Below are positions 25,701-38,578 of a stretch of 64,000 bases of DNA, piece by piece. The stretch covers positions 1,445,531-1,509,530 of the forward strand of contig NW_004797325.1 of NCBI RefSeq assembly GCF_000002075.1, given 5' to 3'. Both the position numbers and the translations under genes were made by a program. How positions within the stretch are numbered: the first letter of the stretch is position 1; each line of letters opens with the position of its first letter. The DNA is from Aplysia californica (lineage: Eukaryota; Mollusca; Gastropoda; Aplysiida; Aplysiidae). The notes under the pieces are model-generated. The model was not told the origin of the DNA. It did not search any database and was given only the letters and a program-made list of their open reading frames with translations.

Positions 25701-28700
25701 GTGAGCACAGTAAAACCCTCTACCATTAAAAAAAAAATAAATGAGATGTTGATGTTGTACCATCTCATCCTGGGATAGCCCTGTCTGGCAGGATGGAAGC
25801 CAAACAAAGTGAGACACCCAAGGCTGATCGGGACATTACCTAGGGCCCCAGCTAACACAAAACATTGGATAGTTTGGGTTATGGTTATCCTTTGTCTCTA
25901 TATCATGACCTCAACTATAATACAGGTGGTATACTTTGACTCCATTTTTGTAGGTTGCGCGTTATATTACAGGGTGAATTTCTGACATGCTGTAGGGGTC
26001 TTTAAGTGCGTGAAATCAGGTACTAGTCGAGCATCTAATTAATATGTGTCACGACGTGGAAGAATCAAGCGCTCATCAATTTTTGGGCTTATTGGGTTAT
26101 TGGTATCATCTTAAAGCCTGTTCATTTGCCTTCCTTTTTGTGAAAAAAAATTACCCTTCTATGTTGAATAGAAGTCGAAATATTTGCGAAGGAAGTCAGG
26201 GTCCCCTGATTTCAGAGGTAAAATTAGTGAGAAAATGGCGGCCAAAGTTTGGTAACTTCCATAGCCTGAGTTCTTGGAAACTGAATATTTTCTTTTTTTG
26301 TGCCTTTAACTCTTTTCCTACCCGGCCAAAATCCACCACTGGCCCAGGGCTTTTCCCTGACCTATCTGTACGTCCCTACCCCGCCAAAGGAAAATGTCAA
26401 AACATCCAACTAAACACACACAAACCACATCATATGGCCCCTCAAACTGAAGGTTAAAAAATAATCTATTAGATTGCGATACAATATTGAAGATTTATTC
26501 CAATTGTATTACTTTGGGGTTTCTAAAAGTGATTATGCCATATCGAAGGTGTCATATGAAATCAATAATTTTCCAGCTTTGAAAGTTCATAACTAAAAAA
26601 GTTCAACAACAGCATCATTCAAACTTCCCAGGTAGGTTGCCTCAAGTAATGCAAAGAAATGCTGAAAGTTGTGTATGTGTTCTTAATACAGAAGTGAAAA
26701 TATTAGACATATACTGAAGTCAGGGGAGCGCTTTTTTTCCTCATATTTACGTTTCAAAGGGGACAAAAAAAGGGCTGAAATGACAAAAAAATCGTCTGTC
26801 AGTGCAATATTTTCTTTCGTATCTACTAACAGGAAGTCTATTGTATTATTTTGAAAACCTGGATTGGCCGAGAATTTTGTATCTTTTCATTACTGGATTG
26901 GAATAGATAGCGAGCCACTCGAGCCGTATTTTGCGGCTCTCGGTCCAGCGAGGCTAAGTCCGCGAGCCGCTTGTGGTAGGGAAAGTGTTAATCAATGTTT
27001 TTCAGTAAGATCCACGCAGAAATATGTTTTTTAATGGACGTAAAAGGTGTTGAGCCAAAAACAGAAAATTAGAAAACATTGCCCATCGGCCCCAAAAAAT
27101 GCCGATTTCTTTGATTTAATTATTTTTACGAGTGCCTGATTTCACCACAGTGCCTCACATATTGTCTTACCCTTAAGAACTGTTGGTTGGTGTATTGAGA
27201 CGGATTTAATCTGTGAAAATCCTAATTACTTTATCTTGCTGGAATCAATCCTCTATGTTGTGCGTATTTATGCAGGGACTTAATACTTTTTGAATTAAAT
27301 TGTTTTTTTGAAAAATGGTTCATATTGCAGGTGAGTATGTTATATGGTATTGTTAATGCTGTAATCCTTGCTGTCTGAGGCATATATTGAAATGTCACAT
27401 TTCTTAATTAATTTCTGAGTTAGCTGGTAGATTGAGGTCTTGTCTTTTTACAATGTTTGTAAAATGGTTTAAAAAACCTACTTTCTGTGCAGGTGGTTAG
27501 TGGGCACTCTTCTGTTGTTTGCTCCTTCTTAACTATAAAACATATCTCTCATCTTTCTTTTCTTTGGATGTCACTCTCTAGTTACACCTCTAATCTTCAG
27601 CACTCATATGACCTTCTTGTGTTACGAGTGCTGTAAAACACGTACTAAAACTTAACTAATATTACTTTGTGTTTCTTGCAGACTCTGTCGCTGCCTTTCA
27701 TGTTCAAGACCGGGTCGAATCAGCTTCTGGAGTTTATTGGTGCAAGGATGTGGTACTGCTCCAATGCTGACTTGGTGAGTAGAAGTGATGGAGAGAGAAA
27801 TTACTTGCCTACTCATTTCTGGTATGGTTTTTTAAGTCAGGGGATTGGGGAGGATGGTGGTCTCATGATAATTATGATAATTTTATTTGCTGTTACAAAG
27901 CGTATATCCTATTCTACAGCAGGGAGCGGCAACCTTCAGCTTTTAGTCTAGATCCGGCCTAATGATGGTTTCCGTCCGGCCTAAAGCCCCTCTACTTATT
28001 TAATGTAACATCCGGCCTTATGGGCCTTACAGCGACATTCCTATACATTTGAATTGTTTCATTCGTAACAAAAAGACACTCCATGATTGTTTATGAGCAG
28101 AGACCAATTTGCCCCACAGTGATGAGATGCTAACACCCATACCTGCTTCACCCCACATCGCTAATTATGTGTCTCAAAAGTTTGATTACCCATGCTTGCT
28201 TAGAAATGCTTTAAGGAAAAAAATAGGCTTCATAGAAAGATGCGGAGATATTAAGTTATAAAGACTACTAATATGTTGAATAGAATTGATCGAAATTTCT
28301 ACTACAACTATTGCAAATGACGGCAGCTTTAAAAAAATTAAGTACATTTATAAGTACTTATGTGATTAAAAGTTGTCATTGTCAATATGTACACTGTTCT
28401 TAATTATCAAAAGATTTTAAAAAGTCCTTTCTCTGACACCTCATTAAAAAATTATTTTTTTTGCGGCATAATAGGACTTTTCTGAGCTCTAATGTGACCA
28501 AGTTGGCTGAAAAGGCTTTTGACCTCTGTTCTACAGCAGGCTCTGTGTTTTTTATAACTGTTATTACCTTAACAGACCATAGAAAACTCAGAAACACTCT
28601 CTGATTCCCAGGAAGCGTACAGCCAATTAAGTGCTGAAACACAAACAAACTGAGGAGATCTTTTGATGTCTATAATTGCTGGGTACTGTAAGGAGTACTG

Positions 28701-31700
28701 TCTGTGCCATATCCAGTATAAAGTTGTGTATTTTTTTTGTACTGGTACAAAATGCCTTTTTTTATATCCAGTAGACCCACTAAGTAATTTCTGTTTCTAT
28801 CTCCTGCATAAAAAAAATGTCTGGTTTTATCTCCTGTACAAAGTAATGTCTGTTTCTATCTCTGATACAAAGTAAGGTCTGTTTCTATACCCAGAACAAA
28901 GTAATGTCTGTTTCTGTCTCTGATACAAAGTAAGGTCTGTTTCTATACTTAAGACAAAGTAATGTCTGTTTCTATCTCCAGTACAAAGCCATGTTTTTTT
29001 TTTTATACCCAGGACAAAGTAATTTGTTTCTTTACCCCAGACAAAGTAATGTCTGTTTCATCTCTAGTACAAAGGATCCTTTGAGTGTCCGAACAGCCTC
29101 CCAGTTGAGGATGTGATCAATATGCTCAACAACCGCATCACATTTGCCACCAGCAAAAAGCGACAGCTGACCTCCGAGGACAAAGCTTTTCTCCGCAATC
29201 GATTGACAGGTACTACCACAAATTTCCTAGATAGCAATAGCAGGTGGTTGGCAGGTGTTTTTGGTGTGGCTTGCTCTTTTTTTTTCCAATCAAACATCTA
29301 TCACTGTTGTAACTCCTCTAATCTTCGGCACCTGTATGACCATATTGTGTTGCAAGTGCCGTAAAACTCTTACTAAAAACAAGATACCAATTTTTTTTAA
29401 GTCTGAAAAACACAAACACAAAAATAAAACTTCCTAGCTACATTGAAATTTGAGTCGGTCACTATTTGTTCATGTGGTCTTCATAGGTTATGATATTTTG
29501 GGGCTACCTTCACTGAATTTGGAATCAACATCTGTGGTGTAATGGTTTTTCTCTTTGCTGCTGCCTATGAAAGGGGGGGGGGGGTAAGCTGGAGGGTGCT
29601 ACAGGTTGGTCCTACTTCTTCACTTTCCTTCTGTTGTTTCTGTCTGTCTGTCTGTCTTATTATTCTCAGCACTAAATGACCATTATTGTGCCGATGTGCT
29701 TCTCTTTACTCAAACAAGCAAACTAGCATGGGAGAAGTGAATTCGTGGGTGGTTGGTGGGTGCTCTAATGTGATTTACTCCTTCTTTCCTGTCAAAATTT
29801 CTATCGTTTTTATCTCCCCTTTGGTTTTTTTGTGTTTGTGACTCTCTTGTAAAACCTCTATTCTTCGGCACTAATTGTGTTGCAAGTGCTGTAAAACTCT
29901 TATTAAAACAAAACCAAGATGTGAGTTCGATTCTAGTGTGGCGAGGATTTTTATTGGAGTACTTTTGTCTGTCTGCTGGAACACTGTGTTCTTGTTACTA
30001 GTGTTGCTGTGTCAGGCAGGGTTGAAGCAGCATCCCTCCAAAATGATCTAAATGGGTGATCACTGGGGTGTATCCTTGTGCTAGACACGACAATCCTAGC
30101 TAAAAACAACAACCCAGGGTGCTGCACAGTGGTGACCAGCAATGGCGTGTTTGTGAAGTTGTTCTGTATTGGTGTGATGTTGAATATTTATGTATGTTTT
30201 TATGTATGTATGTATTTTTAATTATGTATGTTTACCATTGTTACTAAAATTTCCTTACTGGGATCAATGAAATGTAACTTATTTTATTTTATTATTATTT
30301 TGTTCTATAATGATAAGGTTCTTTTGCCATTGCGCGCAATAGACACTTATTTGAATTCAGGGAGCTGTTTTATCTAATAACTCCATTTGTCTTCCAGGAT
30401 GGTATATCCCACTTACCCTGCCTTGGCGGTTGCAGGTTGGGTCAAAGTATCTGGTTTCTTAATAGGATCTGAATTGTGTTGATAGAGGAGTAAACCATTT
30501 ACATTTATTTATGATCACTGTCTTGTGTCTGTTCCCAGTGAATGAGGAAGGACAAGTGAGCATGCAAGGATTTATCAAGGTACTGATTCCTACTGTGTCC
30601 TCTCTTTCTCTTCATACTCTTATGTGTTCTTTCCCTTGTTCACCCCAGTTAACCTTTATGTGTCCTCTCCCATTTTCACCCTAGTTAACTCATTCTCTGC
30701 CCATTTTTATACCATTTTCACCGATTTTCTCTGTGCATCCGATCATGAATGATAGGTGTGTATGTTTGGGAAGGATTTTCATAAGTAAAATGAAATAATA
30801 AGTAGGTAGTGTCATACATATTCTGAAAGGTAATAAAACGTAGCATTGAAATGTGCAAAAAAATATTTGATTAGGCAAAGGACGTTATTAATACTTGTTA
30901 AAGAACACGTCCATCACATGGGAGCTAATAAAAAGACAGACTAAATTTCCAACTTTTAATATAAATAATAAAATTTGTATTTCAAAAAAAGATTCCTACA
31001 TTCATTTTATGAATGTTACATTTAATTCCCTGCATGTTCATGCAAAAAGGTATGGAATTGTGCAATTCTAGCAGATTTTATGATATATTTTGTAACATCA
31101 CTGTGACAATACCAAAAGTTGTAATGAAACAGAATTTGCCCGAGTTGCACTTGCTTGTCCAAGTCTAGATTTAGATTTTGACGTAGATCTAGGTCATTAT
31201 CCTCTTTATATTCACTTCTCTTGGCTTTCTAATTTCCCTTTCATTTCTAAGCATATTCACTCACTTCCCTATCTCCATCTATCCTCTTTGCTGTCACTGT
31301 AGATTTAGACCTACGAATTATGTCTTTCACGCTTTTCACTCTCGATTCAATCATCGGCTGAATCAGAGTCTAAAGCTAAGGATTCTTAGACAATATCGTC
31401 TCTGTCCTCAAGTTTGCTAAAGAAAAATTTCCTAGTCTGTTTTACAAGTTATATGCCTTTAGGGTCGTTTAATTACTACCAGGCCCAGAAAACATAGCTA
31501 GCTAGAACTAGAAATGGGTGTGATCATCTTTCGTGTTTTGCTTTCACAAACACGCCACAGAAAATACTTCAACAATGTCAATTTCCACCCACTTACATAG
31601 TTATAGACACTATATTTCGTTGCAGGAAGTTTTTACTTTTGAGATATGTTTCTATCAAAACTTAAAATTATGGATGAAGTATTTACAAAGTAAATAAAGT

Positions 31701-34700
31701 TTGAGTATAGTCTGTACCGATGTATCGGTAATGGGCGAAAATGGTGCGGTCGCGCTGCTGATTTATCAATTTTCACCCCACTTAACCCTTTTGAGTCCCC
31801 CGGGGCGGTGCCACTGACAAGTGTCTTAAGGATATTTCTTGTTCTAATGCTCAGTACTAACAGTGTCATGCTCATAACTGTGCCTGAACTACAACAGGGA
31901 ACTACTGCTTTTTCTTTACTATCGTCATTTTCCTCAACTTCTTTTGTATGTTTGTCACTCTCTTGTGACCCGCTATTTCCGGGGTGCCTTGATAGTCGAA
32001 GCAGACTTTGTGCTGCTGAAGCTGGAGAGGTAAGCAGAGTAAGTCTGATTTCCTGTAAGGACTTCTCTGTTGACATCCACCCCTTAGCGCTCATATGACC
32101 TTATTATGCAGTTGCGAGTGCCGTAAAACCTCTACTAAAACTTTAAAAAACTTACCCTTTTTGTGTCCTCTCCATTTATTTATGCAAGTTAACCCTTTTG
32201 TGTCTTCTCCTTTTTTCTTGCCTGTTAATGGGTGCTCCATTAACTCAGTTGGTGTCATGCAGGACTAAGGAGCGGATTGCCCTGGTTCAAATCCCAGATT
32301 GGTTGTTCTTGGATATGGATTGTGTTGTGTAGTTTTCAAGGTTCTCAACCCGTTTGGTCCGGTCCTGTTGGAGATGGAAGCTAAATTTGGAGGTCCCGCC
32401 TCCAAAATAACCTAATAGTGTTAATAGGATGTTAAACCCACACACCCTTATTTTTTATTGTTTTACTTCAGTAGTCAACCTCTTTTTGTCCCCTTTTTTT
32501 CCCTCACTAGTTAACTCTCTCGTGTCATCTCCTTTTTTCACTCTTTAACTCAACTCCTCGTTACTTTTTCTCATGTGTTACAATTTCAACCTGGCTTTAG
32601 AATTTTCTAAGAAAAACCTAAACATTATATGTCTTTTAGTTTTCCTTGTCTGTCATTCATTTCAGATTGCAGAGGGCTCCATTTCTACTGCTTTTCACTT
32701 CGATTGTCCTCAGAAAAATTGAAAAAGATTTATGCCTCTTTTGTCAGCCTTGTTTTTCTCTGAAAATTATATTTCTCTTTAAAGTGTTTCATTTATTTGT
32801 ACAATTTTGATATCTTGGAATCTGGGAAGGGTTTTTTTATTCAGTAGTAGCTTTTCATTTAAAAGCACAGTAAAACTTTGAAAAAATATGCTGCCTGCAC
32901 ATCATAAGATCCTGATTGTTAGCTATTCCATGCTGTCCCTGGCAGCCAGTATTTTTGTATTTGTATGTTTTATCTGATTATATATATGATGTTTTATATT
33001 GCTGGTGTCCGGCACAAACCATGCATCCTCCAAATAAGGTCAAGGGATCTTTATCGTCTCAAATTATGTTATTTACAACCACCATTATAAGTGGTGAAAC
33101 TGTATTATGGGAAAAGCACGCTCTACATTATATTTTTTGAAATTCCGACTGATGACAAGAATAAAATAATGTTCCCCCCCCCCCCCCTTATTAAAAAATC
33201 AGTGTTCACACTCATTTATGGTTAGAATTGGACATTATTGATGATTTTTATGTATATTCTTCTAAAACTCTTTGACTTCTCTTGTCCCACAGCCAAACCA
33301 GGAAGGAGCAAAGAGTTCCAAAAAATCTGGGGCAGAGACGAACCCTTCATTCTATTCATGGTTCCATGGTGTTGTCGGCAGTATAGAGAGATATCTACTC
33401 AAACCGTGGGAAGATGGGTAGGTGGATATTAGGTCAATAGATAGACAATAATGGTGTGAACAATAATAGAGAAAGTATGATAAGTCTTCTTTTCTTCTTC
33501 TTTGCTTTCCCCTGCAAGATCTCAAGGGTAGTCAACTACTGCTGGTTCTTCGGTCTTCAGTGCAACTGAGTTTTACATATTTTATTATATTTCCTTCTTT
33601 TGTTGGGTCCTTTGGCTTAAAGTTAAAGTCAGCTGCACCCAAATTTTGAAGATATTGACTAGAGTACTTTTACAGTTTTACTTGGGTGGTGGCAAAAGCC
33701 CACTCTTATTGATTTTAGGGCCACTGAGGGATCTTTAACTTTCACAACTTGCACAAGGGACCTCCTAGATTTTTTTACCATTATCCAAGAAGCTTAGATG
33801 TTTGATCTTACCTTTCGTAAGACCTGTACTGTGACTGAAAAACAGTGCAGCAGTAAGAAGGAGCCAGAAGAAGCAGAGAAAAGGAGTGGGAAGAGAGTGG
33901 AGAGGAGTATGTGATTTCCGATGGCTTTGTCTTTAACCACTCCCTTGCTTGTCTTATGATAAGAGTTATGTGGCGTTTAATTCCTGAATGGAATACCTAT
34001 CTATTCTTCTCCTTTTTCTCCATCTTCTCCTCCTTCTCTTCCTGTCCTTCTTTACTTCTTTCTCCTTTTCTTCTTCCTCCTGATCAACTTCCTCCCCTTC
34101 CTTTATCACTTCTTCCTTCTTCTCCCTCTTCTTTCTCTCTTCTTCTTCCTGATCATCCTCCTCCCCTTCCTCCATCTCCTCCTTCTTTCCTGCTTCACCT
34201 CCTTCCCCTTTTCTTCCTTTTGATCATCCTCCTCCCCATCCTCTTTTGTCTCTTCCTCCCCCGTCTCCACCTCCTCCTTCTCCTTCTTTTCTTCATCCTG
34301 ATCCTCCTGTTTCTCGTCTTTCTTCCCTTCTTTGTCCTTCCTTCCGTGTTTGAGCTCTAGTTTATCCTCCTCACTGTTTAACTGATTCTGCTCTCTGCAG
34401 AGGCACGGGTGATTAGTGGGTGCCCTGGTGCGGTTTGCTTCTCCCTTTCCTTTCAAACATCTATTGTCCTCATCTCTCCTACTTCTGTTTTGTGTATGTT
34501 ACTCTCTTGTAACACCTCAAATTTTTGGCACTTATGTAACCTAACATTGTGCTGCAAGTGTCTCAAAACTCTAACTAAAACTAAACGGAAGTCTGCAGAG
34601 GGCTTCAGTCTTTCAAGTAGCAGTGTGATGGCTTTGGCAGAAGTGCAGATGAATGAGTCATGTTGGGTTTTTTTCACGTGTGCATTTCTTATTGATTTTT

Positions 34701-34955
34701 TTGAAAAAATGCAAGTATTTTTACATCTGCATCAACACAATTTGAACCATTTTATTAGGTAGGATTTTACACTGCCTGTCAGGGCCAACCTAAGCTAAGA
34801 GGGATCCAAAATCCCAGCGAAAAGACTGAGATACTTAATTCTCTTGCATGCAGTTTCAAAGCGTCTATCTGCTACACCACTGATGCCAGTCTGACTTATT
34901 ATAATGTGTGCTTACTTAATAATGTCTGTTGTAATGGTCACTCAGTGTGCTTGTA

Positions 34956-34998
<43 letters not shown>

Positions 34999-37900
34999 GT
35001 GTGTGTGTTTGTGTGTGTTGGAATCATCATTTGAAGATGGACCTTTGCTCGAAATGTTTATTACAATTGTCATGTGCTAAGGCTTTAGATACAGCATGTT
35101 GCCGGGTTTTTTGTGTGATTCTTCTAAAGTCATTACCAGTCAAAAGTGTCCTAGATACCACCCACTGTCAAGGAGAAAAATGTTAGTCTTAGGCAGGTGG
35201 AAGTCTCACACAATGTCATTATAAAGTTATGAAAACACAAGGGAGGAAAATGTGGAAGTGGCCGTTTGTACAGGTGATTGTCTTATACAGGTGGCCGTTA
35301 GAGCAAGTTCAACTGTCATTGTAAAGTGCATAGAGCATGCTGTATAGCATGGATGTGCACTATATAAATGCAATTATTGTTATAATGATGAAAATGATTA
35401 TAATAATAATGATAATAATAATAATTATTATATTAATTATTATTGTTATTGTTATTAGTATTATTGTAATAATAATGAAGATCATTTCTATAGAGCCCAC
35501 TCCCGTGTAAACGCAGCTCTATTACTAGTATTGTTATTATTATAGTCATTATGATGTAGTTTATTTTGGTTTGTTTCTCCAGCATCATCTACGGCTTCTG
35601 TAGCCCGGCCGATGTGGAGAGGAAGTTGATGAGTGACCACGTGCCGGAGGGCACCATCCTGTTCAGACCCAGCGCCAACAAACTTGAGTCTGCGGCATCC
35701 AAGAAGGCCACCACAGCTCTCATTATGGCTGTCAAGACCAGGAATGAGTCGTCATGTGAGTAAATCTTGTGAACATATACCTTCCAAAGAATATGAAATT
35801 TTCTCCTGTCTCATTTTTGTGATTGACTTTGAGAGATCTTATTTTGAAAGTCTGGAACCTCAAAGCTTCCAAGATTGATTACATTTTCTCCCTTAATTTT
35901 TTTATGAACTCTGCTGTTTTTTTCCCTTGACAACATTATGTAATGTGTAATTGGAATGGTGTTAAGCCTTCATGGGGTATTACTAGTGGTTAGGCTTCCA
36001 GACTCGCAACTGTAAGGTTTTGGTTTCGAATCCCGTCAGGGGCTTGACGATGTGTCCTTGGGAAAGGCATTTTACACAAATTTTCCTCCCTCCACCCAGG
36101 TGGGAATCGGTACCCAATTATAGACAGTGAAAGATTTTGTCAGTTTGTTAGTGTTTGAGCGCTTAATCAGCTGCTTGCATTGTATGCTTCTCGGGAAGCT
36201 GAGAATGTTTCTGTGTGTTCTATGGTCTGCTGGGGTAATAATATTATAGTGTAAAGTGCACAGAGCTTGCAGTGGAACAGGTATATGGCCAATACAAATG
36301 CTATTTATTATTATTATTATAACTCAAAGTAAGAATAAATGTGCCCNNNNNNNNNNNNNNNNNNNNNNNNNNNNNNNNNNNNNNNNNNNNNNNNNNNNNN
36401 NNNNNNNNNNNNNNNNNNNNNNNNNNNNNNNNNNNNNNNNNNNNNNGATGTCTTCATGTGCTTTTGTTGTGGTCAACAGATGCAGTCATGTCAGTTCCGT
36501 TATACGGCGATTTCATTGAAAAGAACGGCTTCTACAAATCCGTGAGAAACATCAAGGATGAAAAAAACCAGCGCATCGCAAAGTTTCTTTATGGATGTGG
36601 TGAAAGAAATAGAAGCATTGTTGAAGCTCTGGAGAAGTACGGCAAAGGTTTGTGTTTATGTCTTGGTTGTAATAATAGTAATAGAAATAATAATAATAAT
36701 AATAATAGCATCAGCATCTGTGGTGTAGTGATTAGATACTTTGCTATTGCACGCAGGAGACCCCTGAGTTTGATACCTGAGTAGGGAGAAATTTTTATCA
36801 AGTTTCTCAGTATTTCTGTGTCAGTTGGGGGCGTAAAAGCCCCTACATTTTTTTAAAAAGGAAAATAATAGTTTGTCTGTCAATGTTTGACTATGACCAA
36901 CACATTTGCAGTGGAGAATATTTCTTAAGAAAAACAGAATCCACATACTCATCCTCCAGTGCCAGATCTGATTCCTTTGCTTTGATGCTCTTAAAAAAGC
37001 TATGTTTCCCTGATCTTTCCCCATTACCCATTTGTTTAGGTTCCCTAAGTAGATTGCTTTGGGCCTACCCCTGCCTTGTTTGCCTTCAATTTTGCCAGTG
37101 ATAGCTAGATGTTCAAGACTTTTATGTGTATTCAGGTGTCCCAAAAACTGCATTTGTCGTTTCCTGATTATTTTTAACATTGAGCGTCCCATGTGGGCTT
37201 TATCAAGCTCTACCTCATTTGATTTCTTTTCCTTCCACAATTTTCTCAGCAGTCTCCTAAGAAACCACATTTTTGTTGCTTCTATTTTATTTTCATTGTC
37301 TTTAGTGATTGTCTAGCATTCACAGCCATATAGAAGGGTTAACCATACAGAGCATTTCAAAACTTTCATTTTGGTAGTCACTGAGATGTTTTTATTTTTC
37401 AGGATTGGGCTCATTTTTATTGAAACTAGCTTTAGCCATTGCAATTCTCCATTGCAATCATCTGACACAGTAACCCATTGCTGAGGAGAGTAGTGATTGT
37501 CGTAGACAAAACAAATTGATGTCTTGTACAGTGTCATTATAATATAGAACAATGCAAAAAAAATGCAAGGGGGGCAAGTGGGAACAAGCGGATAATTAGA
37601 GAACGACAACTAAACGCCATTGGCCAATATTTATAGTAACAGCCATCTTGTTTGATGTCATTGAGGAATTCCCACTTTGTTGTCATTCATGGTGACAACA
37701 CAACCGCTCAACGGCAGCCAGCAGCTTGCCAACTCTGATTAGATCTATTTACTTTGCAACTTGCAGAACTGTTCGGTTCGGTTGTCTTTGATTGTGCAAC
37801 ACCCTTCTTTCACCCAGATTGATTCTGATGCTGTACACTACGTAAATTGAAAAGAAGAAAAGACTAGGAGTAGGCTTACGTACAAAAGCTAGTTCAAACA

Positions 37901-38546
37901 AAGTTCAATGACACAGTGCAAATGATCGACCGTTTCAATCTGGATCGTTTCTTTTAAAGTTTTGTAAGCACAAGAAATTAAGCACTTACAAGAGACTGGG
38001 CTCAATAGGACCCTCAGCTGCAAACTGAGTAGATCTAATTTGAGACTGGAAGGTTTGCAAATGGATACTATGAGGTGCAAATGCAGTATACTAGGGGGAA
38101 CCACAGTATAGGAAAGATTCAAAGAGGGAAGGGAGTAAGGGGAAGGTGGTGGGGGGGGGGCTGCTGGTGGTGGGAAGATCAGGTGACGCGGCGGCGGGCA
38201 TCCCCCTTGCCAAGTCAAACAAGATGGCTGTTATTGGCCAAAGGCGTTTAGTTGTCGTTTTCTAATTATCCGCTTGTCAAGTGGGAAATGGCCATTTATG
38301 CAGGTGATTGTCTTGGACTGGTGGCCGTTAAAACAGGTTCAAATATATGTATCTAGATGGTTTTATTTTCCCATATTTTCAGAGGAGAGAGAGTCCAAGT
38401 ATTACTATGACTACAAGCTCATGGTGAAGAAGGTGGAGACGTTGAGTGTGAGGTTCTGGTAAGTTTAAGTTACAAGACAAGCATTTACTCATGGAGTTGC
38501 ACATGATCTCAGTGTGTATGTGTGGGTGTGTGCATGTGTGTGTGTG

Positions 38547-38578
<32 letters not shown>

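Larger units (their letters stand above)
30620..32560. repeat. Dispersed remains of a 35-40-bp minisatellite
   Basis: Units of the form GTTAACCCTTTTGTGTCCTC plus TCCATTTTCACCCTA at 30620-30690, 31775-31800, 32145-32225 and 32500-32560, separated by later insertions (an AT-rich block opening with TTAACTCATTCTCTGCCC at 30685, SINE B, SINE H). The array was probably continuous before those insertions. Confidence 0.5.

Noticed and set aside
26044-26457. 137-codon + frame
   Set aside because: It spans the junction of a TIR element and a nested TTAA MITE and has no domain.
33911-34456. Long open frames on both strands
   Set aside because: They follow from the polypyrimidine/polypurine tract; the products are pure Leu/Pro/Ser or Lys/Glu with no domain.
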